A DNA stretch of 64,000 nucleotides from Vibrio agarivorans (GCF_030409635.1 NZ_JAUFQF010000001.1:868001-932000), one strand, 5' to 3'; numbered from the stretch's first letter, positions 26,963 through 37,260 are shown. Numbers and translations are program-made. Notes: generated from the letters alone by a model not told the origin.

Positions 26963-28192
26963 ATGTTAAAGCTCGACCACATCACCGCCGGACTCGCTGC
27001 CGTTATCGTCGGCTATACCAGTGCCATCATCATTGTTATCCAAGCGGCACAAGCACTTGGGGCTACTAGCAGCCAAATTGAAAGTTGGCTATTAGCGCTT
27101 GGGCTGAGTATGGGCGTGGGCAGTTTTGTGCTCTCTTACTATTACAAGATTCCGATTCTTATTGCATGGTCGACACCCGGTGCGGCACTTCTTATTACGC
27201 TTGAGGGCGGTTACTCTATCGCTCAGGCAACACCCGCTTTTGTCGTTACTGGTGTCATGATCACACTGACTGGCTTGATTAGACCGCTTAACAAGGCATT
27301 ATCATCCATTCCACCACACCTCGCCTCTGCGATGCTGGCGGCGATACTATTGCCGTTTTGCATTAATGCCTTCACGCCAATCGCCCATCAGCCGCTACTC
27401 TTTTTCACGATGTTTGTGTCGTTTATCGTGGCTAAAATCTTGTTTCCTAAGTTTACGATGCTGACACTGCTCGTTGTCGGTATAGGCTATTCAATGTTAT
27501 TTGGTCAGTTTGAAGTGGCGAGCCTCAGTTTCGATATTGCGCGGCCAGAGTTTATGGGTTGGCAATGGGATCACAATGCCATAATCAATATTGCTGTGCC
27601 GCTCTACCTCCTCACGATGCTTTCGCAGAACTTGCCCGGCTTCGCGATGCTGAAAAACTACGATTACCCTACTCCGACTCAGCCTATTCTCGTCACAACC
27701 GGTCTTGCTAATGCTTTGTTCGCCTTTATTGGTGGGTTCAGTCTCAACTTAGCGGCCATCACCGCATCACTATGTATGAATGAATCGGTAGATAAACAGC
27801 CACAAAAGCGCTATCTAGCCGCGATGTGTGGCGGCGTTTTTTATATCGTAGCTGGATTATGGGGTACGGCGGTGGTGTCACTCTTTATGGCGTTGCCAAA
27901 AGAGGTCTCGCAAATGTTGGCTGGGCTCGCGTTATTGGGAACGCTGACCTTGTGCTTGAAGAAGTCGTTGGCGGAAGCTGATAGTGAACCCGCTTTGATC
28001 ACATTTCTGATCACGCTCTCTGGGGTGTCAATTTTTGGGGTGAACTCAACGCTGTTGGGGTTAACTACAGGCTGGCTGTATATGATATTAAAGCGACGCG
28101 AGGCCGCGTCGCTTTACAGCAAAAGCAAAGAAAACGATTCGCCAACTAGTAGCGTTTCTTCATCTTCAACGCCACGTTCACTAGAGCAATAA
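26963..28192 (+). CDS. ydcO: BenE/YdcO-family inner-membrane transporter
   Basis: The 409-aa protein has 10 to 12 hydrophobic segments and BenE family stretches ([44 protein letters not shown]). BenE relatives import benzoate with protons; YdcO's substrate is unknown. ATG 26963 is chosen because AAAGGA lies six bases upstream, whereas the earlier ATG directly abuts that site. Its 3' end overlaps the convergent acr3 gene by 47 bases, so the two transcripts are antisense there. Confidence 0.85.
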   Translation: MLKLDHITAGLAAVIVGYTSAIIIVIQAAQALGATSSQIESWLLALGLSMGVGSFVLSYYYKIPILIAWSTPGAALLITLEGGYSIAQATPAFVVTGVMITLTGLIRPLNKALSSIPPHLASAMLAAILLPFCINAFTPIAHQPLLFFTMFVSFIVAKILFPKFTMLTLLVVGIGYSMLFGQFEVASLSFDIARPEFMGWQWDHNAIINIAVPLYLLTMLSQNLPGFAMLKNYDYPTPTQPILVTTGLANALFAFIGGFSLNLAAITASLCMNESVDKQPQKRYLAAMCGGVFYIVAGLWGTAVVSLFMALPKEVSQMLAGLALLGTLTLCLKKSLAEADSEPALITFLITLSGVSIFGVNSTLLGLTTGWLYMILKRREAASLYSKSKENDSPTSSVSSSSTPRSLEQ

Positions 28193-29210
28193 GCACAGGG
28201 ACTTCCACAAGAGGGCCTATCACACCCGCAAAGGCTTGGTCTGAATTCAGGCCAAATACGGCGATTGAAACCGCGATAGCCAATTCAAAGTTGTTACCTG
28301 ATGAGGTAAAAGCAATCGAAGCGTTTTGATCGTAAGGTAGACCCAATTTCTTACCGATAAAGAAGCTGATAAAAAACATCGATAGGAAGTAGATGATCAG
28401 TGGAATCGATACAAGTAACACATCACCCGGCAGTTCAAAGATCATCTCACCTTTCAGACTAAACATCAGCACGATGGTCGCGAGCAACGCAATCAAGGTA
28501 ATCGGTGAAATGCGTGGAATAAACTCTTCTTGGTACCACTGCTCACCTTTCGCTGCGACTAGCCATTTACGGCTTAAATATCCTGCCAAGAATGGAATAC
28601 CGAGATAAATTAATACACTTTCGGCAATATCAAGCATCGTGATATCGATATCGAAACCTTGTAGGCCCATCATTGGCGGCAATACCGTGATGAATAGCCA
28701 AGCAAGGAAGCTGTAAGTGACAATTTGGAACGCACTGTTCAATGCCACTAGCGCAGCGCCGTACTCTTTGTTACCGCCACCGATATCATTCCAAACCAGA
28801 ACCATGGCGATACAGCGAGCAAGACCAATGAGAATCACCCCGACCATGTAGCCGGGATGGTCACGTAAGAAAATCACGGCTAATGCGAACATGAGGATTG
28901 GCCCAACGATCCAGTTCATAACTAATGACAACGTCACTGCCCTGCGATCTTTGGTGACTTGTCCCAATAGACTGTAATTGACCTTCGCTAATGGTGGGTA
29001 CATCATCAGAATCAAACCAATCGCTAGCGGGATATTGGTGGTTCCCACAGTCATTGATTCATTCCAGTTCTCTACTGCCTGCGGAAAGCCGACACCAATT
29101 GCAACGCCCACTGCCATTGCAAGGAAAATCCAAACCGTCAAATAGCGATCAAGAAAACTCATTTTCTTAGCTGCCGTTTGATTCATATCCACTGTTTCAG
29201 CACTCATCAT
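28146..29210 (-). CDS. Acr3-family arsenite efflux transporter
   Basis: The 354-aa protein has ten hydrophobic segments and Acr3 family landmarks: [16 protein letters not shown] with the functional Cys, [15 protein letters not shown] and the C-terminal [14 protein letters not shown]. It extrudes arsenite. ATG at 29210 and 29207 are both possible. No arsR or arsC is next to it in the window. The upstream gap has two CATATAT copies (about 29303 and 29320) that may be a regulator site. Confidence 0.88.
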   Translation of the reverse strand: MMSAETVDMNQTAAKKMSFLDRYLTVWIFLAMAVGVAIGVGFPQAVENWNESMTVGTTNIPLAIGLILMMYPPLAKVNYSLLGQVTKDRRAVTLSLVMNWIVGPILMFALAVIFLRDHPGYMVGVILIGLARCIAMVLVWNDIGGGNKEYGAALVALNSAFQIVTYSFLAWLFITVLPPMMGLQGFDIDITMLDIAESVLIYLGIPFLAGYLSRKWLVAAKGEQWYQEEFIPRISPITLIALLATIVLMFSLKGEMIFELPGDVLLVSIPLIIYFLSMFFISFFIGKKLGLPYDQNASIAFTSSGNNFELAIAVSIAVFGLNSDQAFAGVIGPLVEVPVLIALVNVALKMKKRY

Positions 29211-29362
29211 TCCACTCTCATTTTATTGTTGCCGGTGACAACGGCTGTTCTGACAGATCAGTCGATCTTCGAAACTGACCACCACCGAAAACATACGCAA
29301 AACCATATATACGCCAAATCATATATGCATTTTGTTAAGAGTCAACCGGTGTCATAAAAAAA

Positions 29363-29770
29363 TCATACTCGCGGCTCACGATCTGCCGGATGATTAACCC
29401 CATCATTGACAACAACTTCTCCCAATTCATATGGGTTGATACCCTCTAGGCACCCAATGTTATAGCCATATTCTGTCGGATTTGAACGTCTTTGATGGTG
29501 AGTGTAGATACCGCATTGTGAACAAAAATAATGCTTCGCTGTGTGGGTATTGAATTGATAGAGCCTCAGCAACTCTTCCCCTTTGAGAATTTTTATCCCA
29601 TCAAGCTTTACCGATCCAACTATCGCCCCTCTACGTCGGCAGATTGAGCAATCACACCGTCTCGGTTTTTCAATACCACTCGGTAAGTGCAGCTCTAGTT
29701 GAACCGCTCCACAGTGACATGATGCACGGTGACGAATCCGTACTTGTACACCACCGACTACCTTGATCAT
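29363..29770 (-). CDS. GFA/CENP-V-domain zinc protein
   Basis: The 135-aa protein carries the GFA fold zinc ligands: CHCGAVQLEL, CDCSICRRRG and CSQCGIYTHH. The fold occurs in glutathione-dependent formaldehyde-activating proteins and many uncharacterised enzymes. ATG 29770 has AAAGGAG six bases upstream; the ATG six bases earlier touches that site. No partner gene suggests a substrate. Confidence 0.82.
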   Translation of the reverse strand: MIKVVGGVQVRIRHRASCHCGAVQLELHLPSGIEKPRRCDCSICRRRGAIVGSVKLDGIKILKGEELLRLYQFNTHTAKHYFCSQCGIYTHHQRRSNPTEYGYNIGCLEGINPYELGEVVVNDGVNHPADREPRV

Positions 29771-29841
29771 GCGCATCTCCTTTGCGTGTTCATGATTGAT
29801 GGTTCAGAATGTAATAATCATCTCTTTATCGCAATTATTTC

Positions 29842-30420
29842 ATGAACTTTCTTGCTCATTTACACATCGCAGATCTCTGCCAAAGCAGTTTGTTAGGTAA
29901 TCTACTGGGTGATTTCGTCAAGGGTGACCCATCAAAGCAGTTTGACGCAGAGATCGCAGCGGGTATTCGACTACACCGGTTTGTCGATTCCTTTACCGAT
30001 GCTCACTCAATAATTAAAGATGTGAAGCCTCTGTTTAGCCCAGAGCAGCGCCGGTTTGCCCCTATTGCGCTAGATATGTTTTGGGATCACTGTCTGGCAA
30101 AGCACTGGCACTCACACCACACGCTATCTCTCAGACAGTTTGTGGTGCAAGCCGAATCAAACATTCGACATTATAAAGGCCCTTTGCCTCGCCGCTTTAA
30201 CCAAGTTACCGACCATATGTGGCAGGGACGCTGGCTAGAATCCTATGCGGAGTTTGATAATATCGTCTATGCACTCGAACGTATGTCGCAGCGTAGCTTA
30301 CGAATGGGCGCGTTAGCAAAATGCAGCGACAGCTTAGATAGGCATTATGATGAGTTAGAACAGCAGTTCGTTCCTCTCTATCAAGACGTACTCAAACAGG
30401 CGCTCAAGGCATCTCAATAA
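29842..30420 (+). CDS. acpH: Acyl carrier protein phosphodiesterase
   Basis: The 192-aa protein matches AcpH, an HD-type hydrolase removing 4'-phosphopantetheine from ACP. It starts NFLAHLHIA with SLLGNLLGDFVKG, then GIRLHRFVDSFTDAH and ALDMFWDHCLAKHW carrying the metal His/Asp residues. The family length is normal. Its 3' end overlaps the convergent gene by 17 bases. Confidence 0.88.
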   Translation: MNFLAHLHIADLCQSSLLGNLLGDFVKGDPSKQFDAEIAAGIRLHRFVDSFTDAHSIIKDVKPLFSPEQRRFAPIALDMFWDHCLAKHWHSHHTLSLRQFVVQAESNIRHYKGPLPRRFNQVTDHMWQGRWLESYAEFDNIVYALERMSQRSLRMGALAKCSDSLDRHYDELEQQFVPLYQDVLKQALKASQ

Positions 30421-30685
30421 TTTGGTAGTCGCGAATAACCTGTTTAGTCACTTTGCCCCAGCGTGAGGCTTTTACCCGTTGTTGGTGCGCATCAAACGCT
30501 GCACGGGAGATAAATTCTTCGTAGACATCATAGCAACATGGGTTATTTGGTCGCACCACGACATCAAAAACGACACAACCTCGCTCTTCTCTTGTCAGTT
30601 GAATATGTTGTGGCAGGCATACCCGTACACTCTCTAGCTGGTCAAATGGAATCTCAATTATCCCTTTGAGTATGACTTTTCCCAT
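30404..30685 (-). CDS. Antibiotic-biosynthesis-monooxygenase (ABM) domain protein
   Basis: This 93-aa protein has the dimeric alpha-beta barrel pattern of ABM proteins: GCVVFDVVVRPNNP, then YDVYEEFISRAAFDAHQQ. Such proteins oxidise quinols or act as stress proteins; the activity here is unknown. ATG 30685 follows GGAGATTCTTTG and fits the family start better than the longer frame. Confidence 0.8.
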   Translation of the reverse strand: MGKVILKGIIEIPFDQLESVRVCLPQHIQLTREERGCVVFDVVVRPNNPCCYDVYEEFISRAAFDAHQQRVKASRWGKVTKQVIRDYQIIEMP

Positions 30686-30855
30686 CAAAGAATCTCCAAC
30701 AACTGACAATTGCTATCGATAGCTCAAAAATATCAATCAGACCCCAGTGATAATATTGAGTTATATCAAACTATGTCAACAACACAGTTCAAAAGCTGAG
30801 TGCATACTCTATCCTTACCACCTATTGGTTAGATAAACTTTCCGCAGAGGCAAGC

Positions 30856-32040
30856 ATGGATGGACTTTCTCTAGATATTAGAACGCTAAATTTCATCGTG
30901 ATTCTATTTTCATGCACCTATGCTGGGGCCTTTGTACTTTATCGTCAGTCTCAAACACGAACCAAAGGTCTAAAGTTATTCGCTTTCTCTTTACTCTGTA
31001 TTGGTATTGGTCCATTTTTCTTGAGCTTTCGTGGCATCGCCCCTGATTGGCTCACCATCATCGTTGCTAACACGATACTTATAACCGGGTTTCAACTGAA
31101 CCTTCATAGTTTGTGCATATTCAAACAAGCCAAGATTCGTTATACCTATATTGGTTATATTGCGCTACCTATCATGTTTATCTCGCTGCTTTACTATACC
31201 TATTTCGAACCCTCGATAAAATATCGTGTCATCGTTATATCTTGCGCGTTTATCGTTATCTCGCTTGCTAGCGCCGTCGCCATCTATAGAGGTAAGCGCA
31301 AAGACTTAGCATCAGCCGAAAAAGCAATGATTAGCGCCTTCGGGTTGTATTGCCTATTTAACGCAATTCGAGCTGTGACGACTTACTTCAATCCAGAGAT
31401 ACCAAGCCTGTTATCCGCAGGATTAGTTCACCAACTTGCGTATTTGAGCATAATGCTCCTCGTCGTAACGATTAGCTTTAGTATGTTATGGATACTAAAC
31501 GCGCGATTGATTTCTGCTATTGACCATCTATCCAAGCGTGATGCGTTAACAGGTTTTTATAACCGATTAGCACTTGACATCAAACTGCCTAAGCTTACAA
31601 AACAAGCAGAGGAAAAACAGCATCCTATCAGTATCATCATGACCGATATTGACCACTTTAAATCAATCAACGACCAGCACGGACATATCGTTGGCGATCT
31701 CGCGATTCAATCGATAGCCAGCGCTATTCAAAACAAACTCCCACATCAGTTATCTGCATTTCGCTATGGCGGTGACGAGCTGCTGATTGTATTACCTGAG
31801 TATTGTGAACAAAGAGCCTACTCGCTTGCAGAGCAGTTACGAGTATACGTTGCCGATAAACACAAACTTGATACGGTACATTTGGAGATCACGTCAAGCT
31901 TTGGTGTTGCAACCTTACTTAAAGGAGAGACATGGAAGGAGCTCATCACCCGAGCTGATGACGCGTTATACAGAGCCAAGCGACTTGGAAGAAACAGAGT
32001 GGTTCTTTGCAAATGCTCACTATCGATAAAAACAGCATAA
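30856..32040 (+). CDS. Membrane-bound GGDEF-domain diguanylate cyclase
   Basis: The 394-aa protein has about seven hydrophobic segments in residues 1-215 and a C-terminal GGDEF domain (SKRDALTGFYNRLALD to the end). The active-site loop reads GGDEL at residues 305-309. The substrate and metal segment TDIDHFKSINDQHGH is intact, so cyclic-di-GMP synthesis is expected. I do not see an RxxD inhibitory site in the usual position, so feedback inhibition may be absent. It is alone, with no EAL partner. Confidence 0.87.
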   Translation: MDGLSLDIRTLNFIVILFSCTYAGAFVLYRQSQTRTKGLKLFAFSLLCIGIGPFFLSFRGIAPDWLTIIVANTILITGFQLNLHSLCIFKQAKIRYTYIGYIALPIMFISLLYYTYFEPSIKYRVIVISCAFIVISLASAVAIYRGKRKDLASAEKAMISAFGLYCLFNAIRAVTTYFNPEIPSLLSAGLVHQLAYLSIMLLVVTISFSMLWILNARLISAIDHLSKRDALTGFYNRLALDIKLPKLTKQAEEKQHPISIIMTDIDHFKSINDQHGHIVGDLAIQSIASAIQNKLPHQLSAFRYGGDELLIVLPEYCEQRAYSLAEQLRVYVADKHKLDTVHLEITSSFGVATLLKGETWKELITRADDALYRAKRLGRNRVVLCKCSLSIKTA

Positions 32041-32149
32041 CCTCTACAGCTAGCCTTCTCCCCTGAAATATAGTGACGCCGTAACTAATGTATTTATCCC
32101 GAAGTGCCTAGTCATGCCAACCAATAAACAACAGCTTAGATTTCACCAA

Positions 32150-32204
32150 GACCTCTCGAATTATTTTCACTGATAAACTTGCTTTGAGTGAACATCGAGA
32201 GGTC
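32150..32204. repeat. 55-base nested inverted repeat downstream of ldh
   Basis: An outer 10-bp stem (GACCTCTCGA with TCGAGAGGTC) encloses an inner 6-bp stem (TTCACT with AGTGAA). It lies 15 bases past the ldh stop. There is no U-run on either side, so it is not a standard terminator. Confidence 0.6.
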
Positions 32205-32219
32205 AGTGCATGAGTCGAT

Positions 32220-33173
32220 TTACACTGTTAATTGTGTCGCTTTACCTACTTGCTCAACGGTTGCTTTGACGTTTTCAGCAATTTGGCTAAGGGTTTCCAA
32301 CTCTTCTTCAGTAAACGGATGCTTCAAGACTGTTTCAGCCCCTTTACGTCCAATGACCATTGGAAGGCTTAACACCACGTTATCAAGCCCATATTCACCC
32401 TGAAGTAGCTTAGCAACGGGTAATACCGAACGTTCGTTGATGGAGATCGCCTGAATAATTCGGAATACACTTGCTGCAATGCCATGAGTCGTATTTTGCT
32501 TGCGCTTGAAGATCTCATAACCCGCTTGTTTCACGGATTCGAGCAGATCATCAGCATCGATACGTGGGATATGTTGAGTATCGCAATAAAAATCGGCTGG
32601 CTGACCTGCAATTGAGATTAAGCTCTTTGGTGTGAAGCAATTACTCCCATGCTCACCCAACACGTAGCCAAAGACATTCTTCGGGTCAAGGTCGACACGA
32701 CTAGCAACAATCGTCATTAGACGTGCCGTATCAATCACACAGCCACTGCTGATCACCTTAGACGGCGTAAAGTTAGTGTTTTGAGTAATAAAGTGCGCAA
32801 CGATGTCACAAGGGTTACTCACGACAATTAAGATCGCATTTGGTGCAACCTTTTCCACTTGTTGTGCAATATCAACCCCAATTCGGCTATTCACTTCCGC
32901 CAAATCAAGGCGAGTTTGACCTTGTTTGATTTGTGCGCCAGCGGTAATCACCACAATATCTGCTTGAACCAACGCCATATAATCATCGGTTGGAACAATG
33001 TGTGTATTTTTAGAAAAGGTTAAAGCGGCGGTATGACGAAAGTCGAACACCTCTCCTTCCGCACGTTCCAGGTTATTGTCTAGTAAGACGAGCTCACTGA
33101 CACTGCCCATCGTCAGTAAGTAATTACAGATGCCTACACCTACGGCGCCAGCGCCAATCACACCAATTTTCAT
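32220..33173 (-). CDS. ldh: L-lactate dehydrogenase
   Basis: The 317-aa protein has the NAD-binding GAGAVGVG motif, the substrate-loop GAQIKQGQTR and the catalytic GEHGSN segment of the LDH/MDH family. Gln in the GAQ position indicates lactate rather than malate specificity. It reduces pyruvate with NADH during fermentation. ATG 33173 follows AGGAATGGAATC; the longer frame adds 10 unconserved residues. It is divergent from the AbgT transporter. Confidence 0.88.
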   Translation of the reverse strand: MKIGVIGAGAVGVGICNYLLTMGSVSELVLLDNNLERAEGEVFDFRHTAALTFSKNTHIVPTDDYMALVQADIVVITAGAQIKQGQTRLDLAEVNSRIGVDIAQQVEKVAPNAILIVVSNPCDIVAHFITQNTNFTPSKVISSGCVIDTARLMTIVASRVDLDPKNVFGYVLGEHGSNCFTPKSLISIAGQPADFYCDTQHIPRIDADDLLESVKQAGYEIFKRKQNTTHGIAASVFRIIQAISINERSVLPVAKLLQGEYGLDNVVLSLPMVIGRKGAETVLKHPFTEEELETLSQIAENVKATVEQVGKATQLTV

Positions 33174-33592
33174 GATTCCATTCCTGATAAATATCCTAAG
33201 CACAATATATTAACAGCAAGCAGAAAAGATGCCATAAATCACCAGCCAACCGCCTAGTTATCAATCAATTCATCTAATCAACCAGTATGAGACCAGACTC
33301 ATCCCCCAACAAATAGCCAAGAAAAACAAAACAACATACAAACCTAGTTAACAATATAATTACACCAATCCAATTCTAAAAAATATTTTATAATTAGACA
33401 AAAATTCTCTATTATAAGCAACAGACAGGTGATTTAACCAAATGAGACTAAAGTCACACTTTAGATCTAGTAGTAATTACCATCGCTAACAGAACAATAC
33501 TTCATCCCCGCCTACCTTGTACTGTTTTACTAGTACAGATTTTCCTGCTAGGTTGCGTGCTCTCTGTTAAAAAGTCGTATGAGGACGCCATC
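33174..33592. promoter_or_regulatory. AT-rich divergent promoter region of ldh and abgT-like gene
   Basis: These 419 bases hold no supported ORF. The stretch 33360-33420 is very AT-rich (AAAAAATATTTTATAATTAG) and could hold promoters or bind H-NS. I see no clear operator. Confidence 0.4.
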
Positions 33593-35152
33593 GTGAGTGA
33601 TGTTCAAGCGCAACCACAGCCTAGCAGTTCGGGCGTGATTGGCTTTATTGAAAGAGCTGGTAAAAAAATCCCTGATCCCGTGATCATCTTTATGTTCCTA
33701 TTTGCGTTTAGCCTTGTGCTAACGGCAATGATCGGCGGTCTTCAATTTGAAGCTCTTGGCGCTGATGGCGGTATGGTTCAATACACCGTTAAGAGCATGA
33801 CAGATACTGAAAGCGTTCGCTGGTTGTTTGACAATGCTATCCTTGCTAACTGGCTAGGTTTTGGTGGTGGCGTACTTGGTGTCATCCTAATCGTGATGTT
33901 AGGTGTTGGTGTCGCAGAAAACTCTGGCATGCTTGCCGCTGTTATCAAGAAAGTCGGTCTTCGTATTAACGATAAATATCTTCCAGTTTTAGTTGTCTTT
34001 TTGGGTATTATGAGCTCAATTGCCACTGACGCAGGCTATCTTGTTCTTATCCCACTAGCAGGTATGCTTTACGCAGGCCTAGGTAAAAACCCACTTATTG
34101 GTATGGCAGCAGCTTTTGCTGGTGTTTCTGCGGGCTTTAGTGCGAACCTTCTTCCAGCAACGCCAGTTGATGTTGTTATCGGTGCAAACGCACGTATCTT
34201 TGCAGAAGCGCAAGGTATCCCTTTTGAAGCAGCAGATGGTCGTGAGCTTAACCCAGCAACGATGCACTACTACTTCATCCTTGTATCAACATTCCTACTT
34301 GCCGGTATTGGTGCATGGGTGACAGCTAAGTTCGTTGCGCCTCGTCTTGAAAAGATGGATTACACCATCCCAGATGACATTGGTCTTGAAGACTTCGCAG
34401 TAACAGACGCAGAAAACCGTGGCTTAAAAGCAGCAGGCCTTGGCCTTATCGTGTCAATTCTGGCTGTTGTGGGTCTTGCTATGGGCCCTCTAGCAACATA
34501 CACCAATGATGCTGGTCGTGAAGTAACACCATACCTAGACAACGTTATCGTCTTGATTGCTATGGTCTTCACTATCGTTGGTGCGTTCTACGGCTTTGCA
34601 GTTGGCAAATTCAAGAACGTACAAGACGTGGTTACCTCGATGGTAAAACAGATGAACACCATGGGCTACGTACTGGTGCTTACGTTCTTCTGTTACAACT
34701 TCTTGGCGCTAATGAGCTACTCAGGTCTTGGCACATACGTGACGTTCCTAGGTGCAAGCTTCCTTGAGATGCTAGGTCTACAACAGTTCCCTATTCTGCT
34801 GATCATCGGTTTCATTCTTGTTACTGGCGTTATCAACCTATTCGTTGGTGGTCTAACAGCAAAATGGATGCTACTAGGTCCAATCTTTGTCCCAATGCTG
34901 TACCAGGTAAACCCAAACATGACACCTGATATGGTGGCTGCGGCTTACCGTGTAGCGGATTCATCAACCAACATCATCACTCCTATGATGACGTATGCAG
35001 GTGTTATCCTAGCGTTCATGCGTAAGTACAAGCCAGAGTTAAGCTTTGGTGATGTAATCGCAATGATGGTGCCATACTCGATTGCCTTCATGACAGCATG
35101 GACCGCACTACTGATTGGCTTCTTTACCTTTGGTATTCCACTAGGTTTCTAA
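33593..35152 (+). CDS. AbgT-family transporter (p-aminobenzoyl-glutamate / antimetabolite type)
   Basis: The 519-aa protein has the AbgT family pattern: FIERAGKKIPDPVIIFMFLF at the start, re-entrant hairpins with SSIATDAGYLVLIPLAG and GFSANLLPATPVDV, and a C-terminal VADSSTNIITPMMTYAG. Relatives import aminobenzoyl-glutamate (AbgT) or export sulfonamides (MtrF/YdaH). GTG 33593 follows GAGGACGCCATC; the longer frame starts at another GTG without a site. A strong terminator follows, so it is monocistronic. Confidence 0.88.
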   Translation: MSDVQAQPQPSSSGVIGFIERAGKKIPDPVIIFMFLFAFSLVLTAMIGGLQFEALGADGGMVQYTVKSMTDTESVRWLFDNAILANWLGFGGGVLGVILIVMLGVGVAENSGMLAAVIKKVGLRINDKYLPVLVVFLGIMSSIATDAGYLVLIPLAGMLYAGLGKNPLIGMAAAFAGVSAGFSANLLPATPVDVVIGANARIFAEAQGIPFEAADGRELNPATMHYYFILVSTFLLAGIGAWVTAKFVAPRLEKMDYTIPDDIGLEDFAVTDAENRGLKAAGLGLIVSILAVVGLAMGPLATYTNDAGREVTPYLDNVIVLIAMVFTIVGAFYGFAVGKFKNVQDVVTSMVKQMNTMGYVLVLTFFCYNFLALMSYSGLGTYVTFLGASFLEMLGLQQFPILLIIGFILVTGVINLFVGGLTAKWMLLGPIFVPMLYQVNPNMTPDMVAAAYRVADSSTNIITPMMTYAGVILAFMRKYKPELSFGDVIAMMVPYSIAFMTAWTALLIGFFTFGIPLGF

Positions 35153-35180
35153 CCTTAGCCAAAGACAGTCATAAATGAAA

Positions 35181-35216
35181 AAGCCCCTCACAACGTATTT
35201 GTGAGGGGCTTTTAAT
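35181..35216 (+). terminator. Intrinsic terminator after AbgT-family gene
   Basis: AAGCCCCTCACAA and TTGTGAGGGGCTT form a 13-bp stem with a short loop, followed by TTAATTGTT. Confidence 0.88.
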
Positions 35217-35349
35217 TGTTGATAAGACTACGAACTCAACAAATCGATGTACGACTAAATTCACGCTAAACCTTTTTTCCCAACGAATAAAGCGAATATC
35301 GCTATTGATGATAAACTAAGCCTATAAGCCCACTAATGAGATAACCATC

Positions 35350-35751
35350 ATGAAAGACTGCAATCAGTGCGGTAAGTGCTGCATCAAATATAGCGATGGT
35401 GATCTAGCGGCCACGCAAGAAGAAATAGACTTATGGGAGCTGTTTAACCCTGACATTTTTGAATATGTTAAAGATGGGCAGATCTGGTTTGACCCTGAGA
35501 CAAAAGAGCCATTACACCGTTGCCCGTTTTTAGAGTTAGCCCCTAAAGCCAAGCCTGATGAAAAAGACAAATATACCTGTCGCATTTACCTCGATCGACC
35601 AGAGGATTGTCGTCACTACCCTAGCCTAATCGATGAAATGGTGAGAGATGAATGCGAGATGATCGAAGTGGTGGATCTTGAAAACCCGAAACAAGCTCAG
35701 AAACAATTAGACAAGTTAATGAGCTCAAGCCGACCATCAAGCTATTCTTAG
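35350..35751 (+). CDS. YkgJ-family cysteine cluster protein
   Basis: The 133-aa protein begins MKDCNQCGKCCIKYSDGDL, the CxxCxxCC cluster of the YkgJ family, and has later Cys pairs (HRCPF, YTCRIYLDRPEDCRHYP). These residues bind zinc or an iron-sulfur cluster. Function in the family is unknown. A shorter protein with the same cluster type lies at 37723-38016. Confidence 0.8.
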   Translation: MKDCNQCGKCCIKYSDGDLAATQEEIDLWELFNPDIFEYVKDGQIWFDPETKEPLHRCPFLELAPKAKPDEKDKYTCRIYLDRPEDCRHYPSLIDEMVRDECEMIEVVDLENPKQAQKQLDKLMSSSRPSSYS

Positions 35752-35762
35752 CGCCTGGTTTT

Positions 35763-35799
35763 AAGCTAACAGTTATAAGCTAACAGTTATAAGCTAACA
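35763..35799. repeat. 14-bp tandem repeat
   Basis: AAGCTAACAGTTAT occurs twice in tandem followed by a partial third unit AAGCTAACA, between a YkgJ gene and a convergent RNase H gene. Confidence 0.8.
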
Positions 35800-35820
35800 T
35801 GAAACGCTAAATGGTAGAAA

Positions 35821-36588
35821 CTACCCCGTACGCAACGCCAATATTGCCGGAATATCAGAAATGTCGGTATAACGTGACAAGTGTGAGTCTTTTGATTCAA
35901 TCGCTACAATCGACATCCTATCTGCGAGCTCGTTGCCCTCGATACCAACATGCCCATTAACATGATGTATCGTAATTTTGGACGCAATTTGCTGATACAG
36001 GGCGAATGTCGGTTTGATAATATCAAGGTTCTTGATTTCACCACCCGGCTTCGTCCAGCCTTTTTTCTCCCAACCTACAGCCCACTTAGTAATACAATCG
36101 ATTGAGTATTTCGAATCACAGAAAATCCCGACCGTATGCCCTTGTTCCAACTTATCTTTCGCTAAGATCAGCGACTGATGCAAACCATTTAGCTCTGCCG
36201 TATTGTTGGTGCCATGCGATTGATATAAGCCATACCAAAGCTCACTAAGCTGATTGTTTTGATAGACAGCTAAACCCGTCCCCGCCTCGCCTGGGTTTGG
36301 ATCACAGGCTCCATCGGTATAGATTTTTACGTCAAAGTCCATTGAATCAATCTTCGCCTGACTCAGAGGTACCGCTTTTCCTTTTGAGGTCGCTTTAGAG
36401 CCCGTATTCACTTTACTGGTATTAGAGCGAGCGGGTTTACCACGGAATGCCGCTTCCGCCTCTTCAAGCGTCGGAAAAGACTTATATCGAGCACCTGCAA
36501 AGCCATCAACCAATGACTTACATTTAGGCCAAGTGGTGAAAATACCCGTTTCACGCCCTTTCCAAACCACATAGTATTTTTTAGCCAC
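35821..36588 (-). CDS. Ribonuclease HI with N-terminal viroplasmin domain
   Basis: The 255-aa protein has an N-terminal caulimovirus viroplasmin-like hybrid-binding domain (KYYVVWKGRETGIFTTW, ARYKSFPTLEEAEAAFRG; residues 3-50), a Ser/Lys-rich linker and a C-terminal RNase H domain. The acidic residues are visible: D in YTDGACDPNPGE, E in TAELNGLHQS, D in FCDSKYSID and D in GNELADRMS. It degrades RNA in RNA-DNA hybrids. This is a second RNase H type, distinct from the short rnhA protein. Confidence 0.9.
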   Translation of the reverse strand: MAKKYYVVWKGRETGIFTTWPKCKSLVDGFAGARYKSFPTLEEAEAAFRGKPARSNTSKVNTGSKATSKGKAVPLSQAKIDSMDFDVKIYTDGACDPNPGEAGTGLAVYQNNQLSELWYGLYQSHGTNNTAELNGLHQSLILAKDKLEQGHTVGIFCDSKYSIDCITKWAVGWEKKGWTKPGGEIKNLDIIKPTFALYQQIASKITIHHVNGHVGIEGNELADRMSIVAIESKDSHLSRYTDISDIPAILALRTG

Positions 36589-36661
36589 GCGGCCTCCAAA
36601 CTGATATTGTTGTATATATATAATGCTGCCTCACAGTGCATTAACACCGTAGCCAAGACTA

Positions 36662-37201
36662 TCACCGTTGCTGTTCAATAAATTCAACAAAGCTAGCCAT
36701 ATGCCTTTGCAGACGTGTCTCAACCTTTTCATCGATAATCTCAAGTTGATCATTCAAGACACTATCTATACCCGTAATCATCATTTCATGAGTGGGATGA
36801 ATCTTAGAAAGGGTCGAGTCAAAAACCAATTTAATATGTGCTTGAGCTCTAGCACCACCGACAGGGCTGTTTGCCTGTGTAATGATAGTCACTGGCTTGC
36901 CCTTTAATACCGAGTTAAAAGCAGGTCTCGATACCCAATCGATCGCATTTTTCAGCACGGCTGGGATGCTGTGATTGTATTCTGGCGTGCACACGATCAG
37001 GCCATCTGACTCTTCAACGTAACGAATCAACGCTTGAATATTGTCAGGCATATCCTGAGCTAAATCCTCACAATAAAACGGCAAAGTGTTTAACTCTGGA
37101 AGGACACACTCGTGCTGTGGTAGATACCCTTTTAAAGCGTTTAAGATGGCAATACTTCTACTCTTCGAGTGAAAGCTTCCCGATAATAATAGTAATTTCA
37201 T
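36662..37201 (-). CDS. NADPH-dependent FMN reductase family protein
   Basis: The 179-aa flavodoxin-fold protein has the FMN phosphate loop LSGSFHSKSRSIAIL and the family segment VCTPEYNHSIPAVLKNAIDW. Members reduce quinones, chromate or azo dyes with NADPH. ATG 37201 follows GGGA at six bases. No redox partner lies nearby. Confidence 0.85.
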   Translation of the reverse strand: MKLLLLSGSFHSKSRSIAILNALKGYLPQHECVLPELNTLPFYCEDLAQDMPDNIQALIRYVEESDGLIVCTPEYNHSIPAVLKNAIDWVSRPAFNSVLKGKPVTIITQANSPVGGARAQAHIKLVFDSTLSKIHPTHEMMITGIDSVLNDQLEIIDEKVETRLQRHMASFVEFIEQQR

Positions 37202-37260
37202 GGTCATTCCCACTGATGTATGGCTTTTATATCGCCATCGCGCTAATGATAATCATCTTG

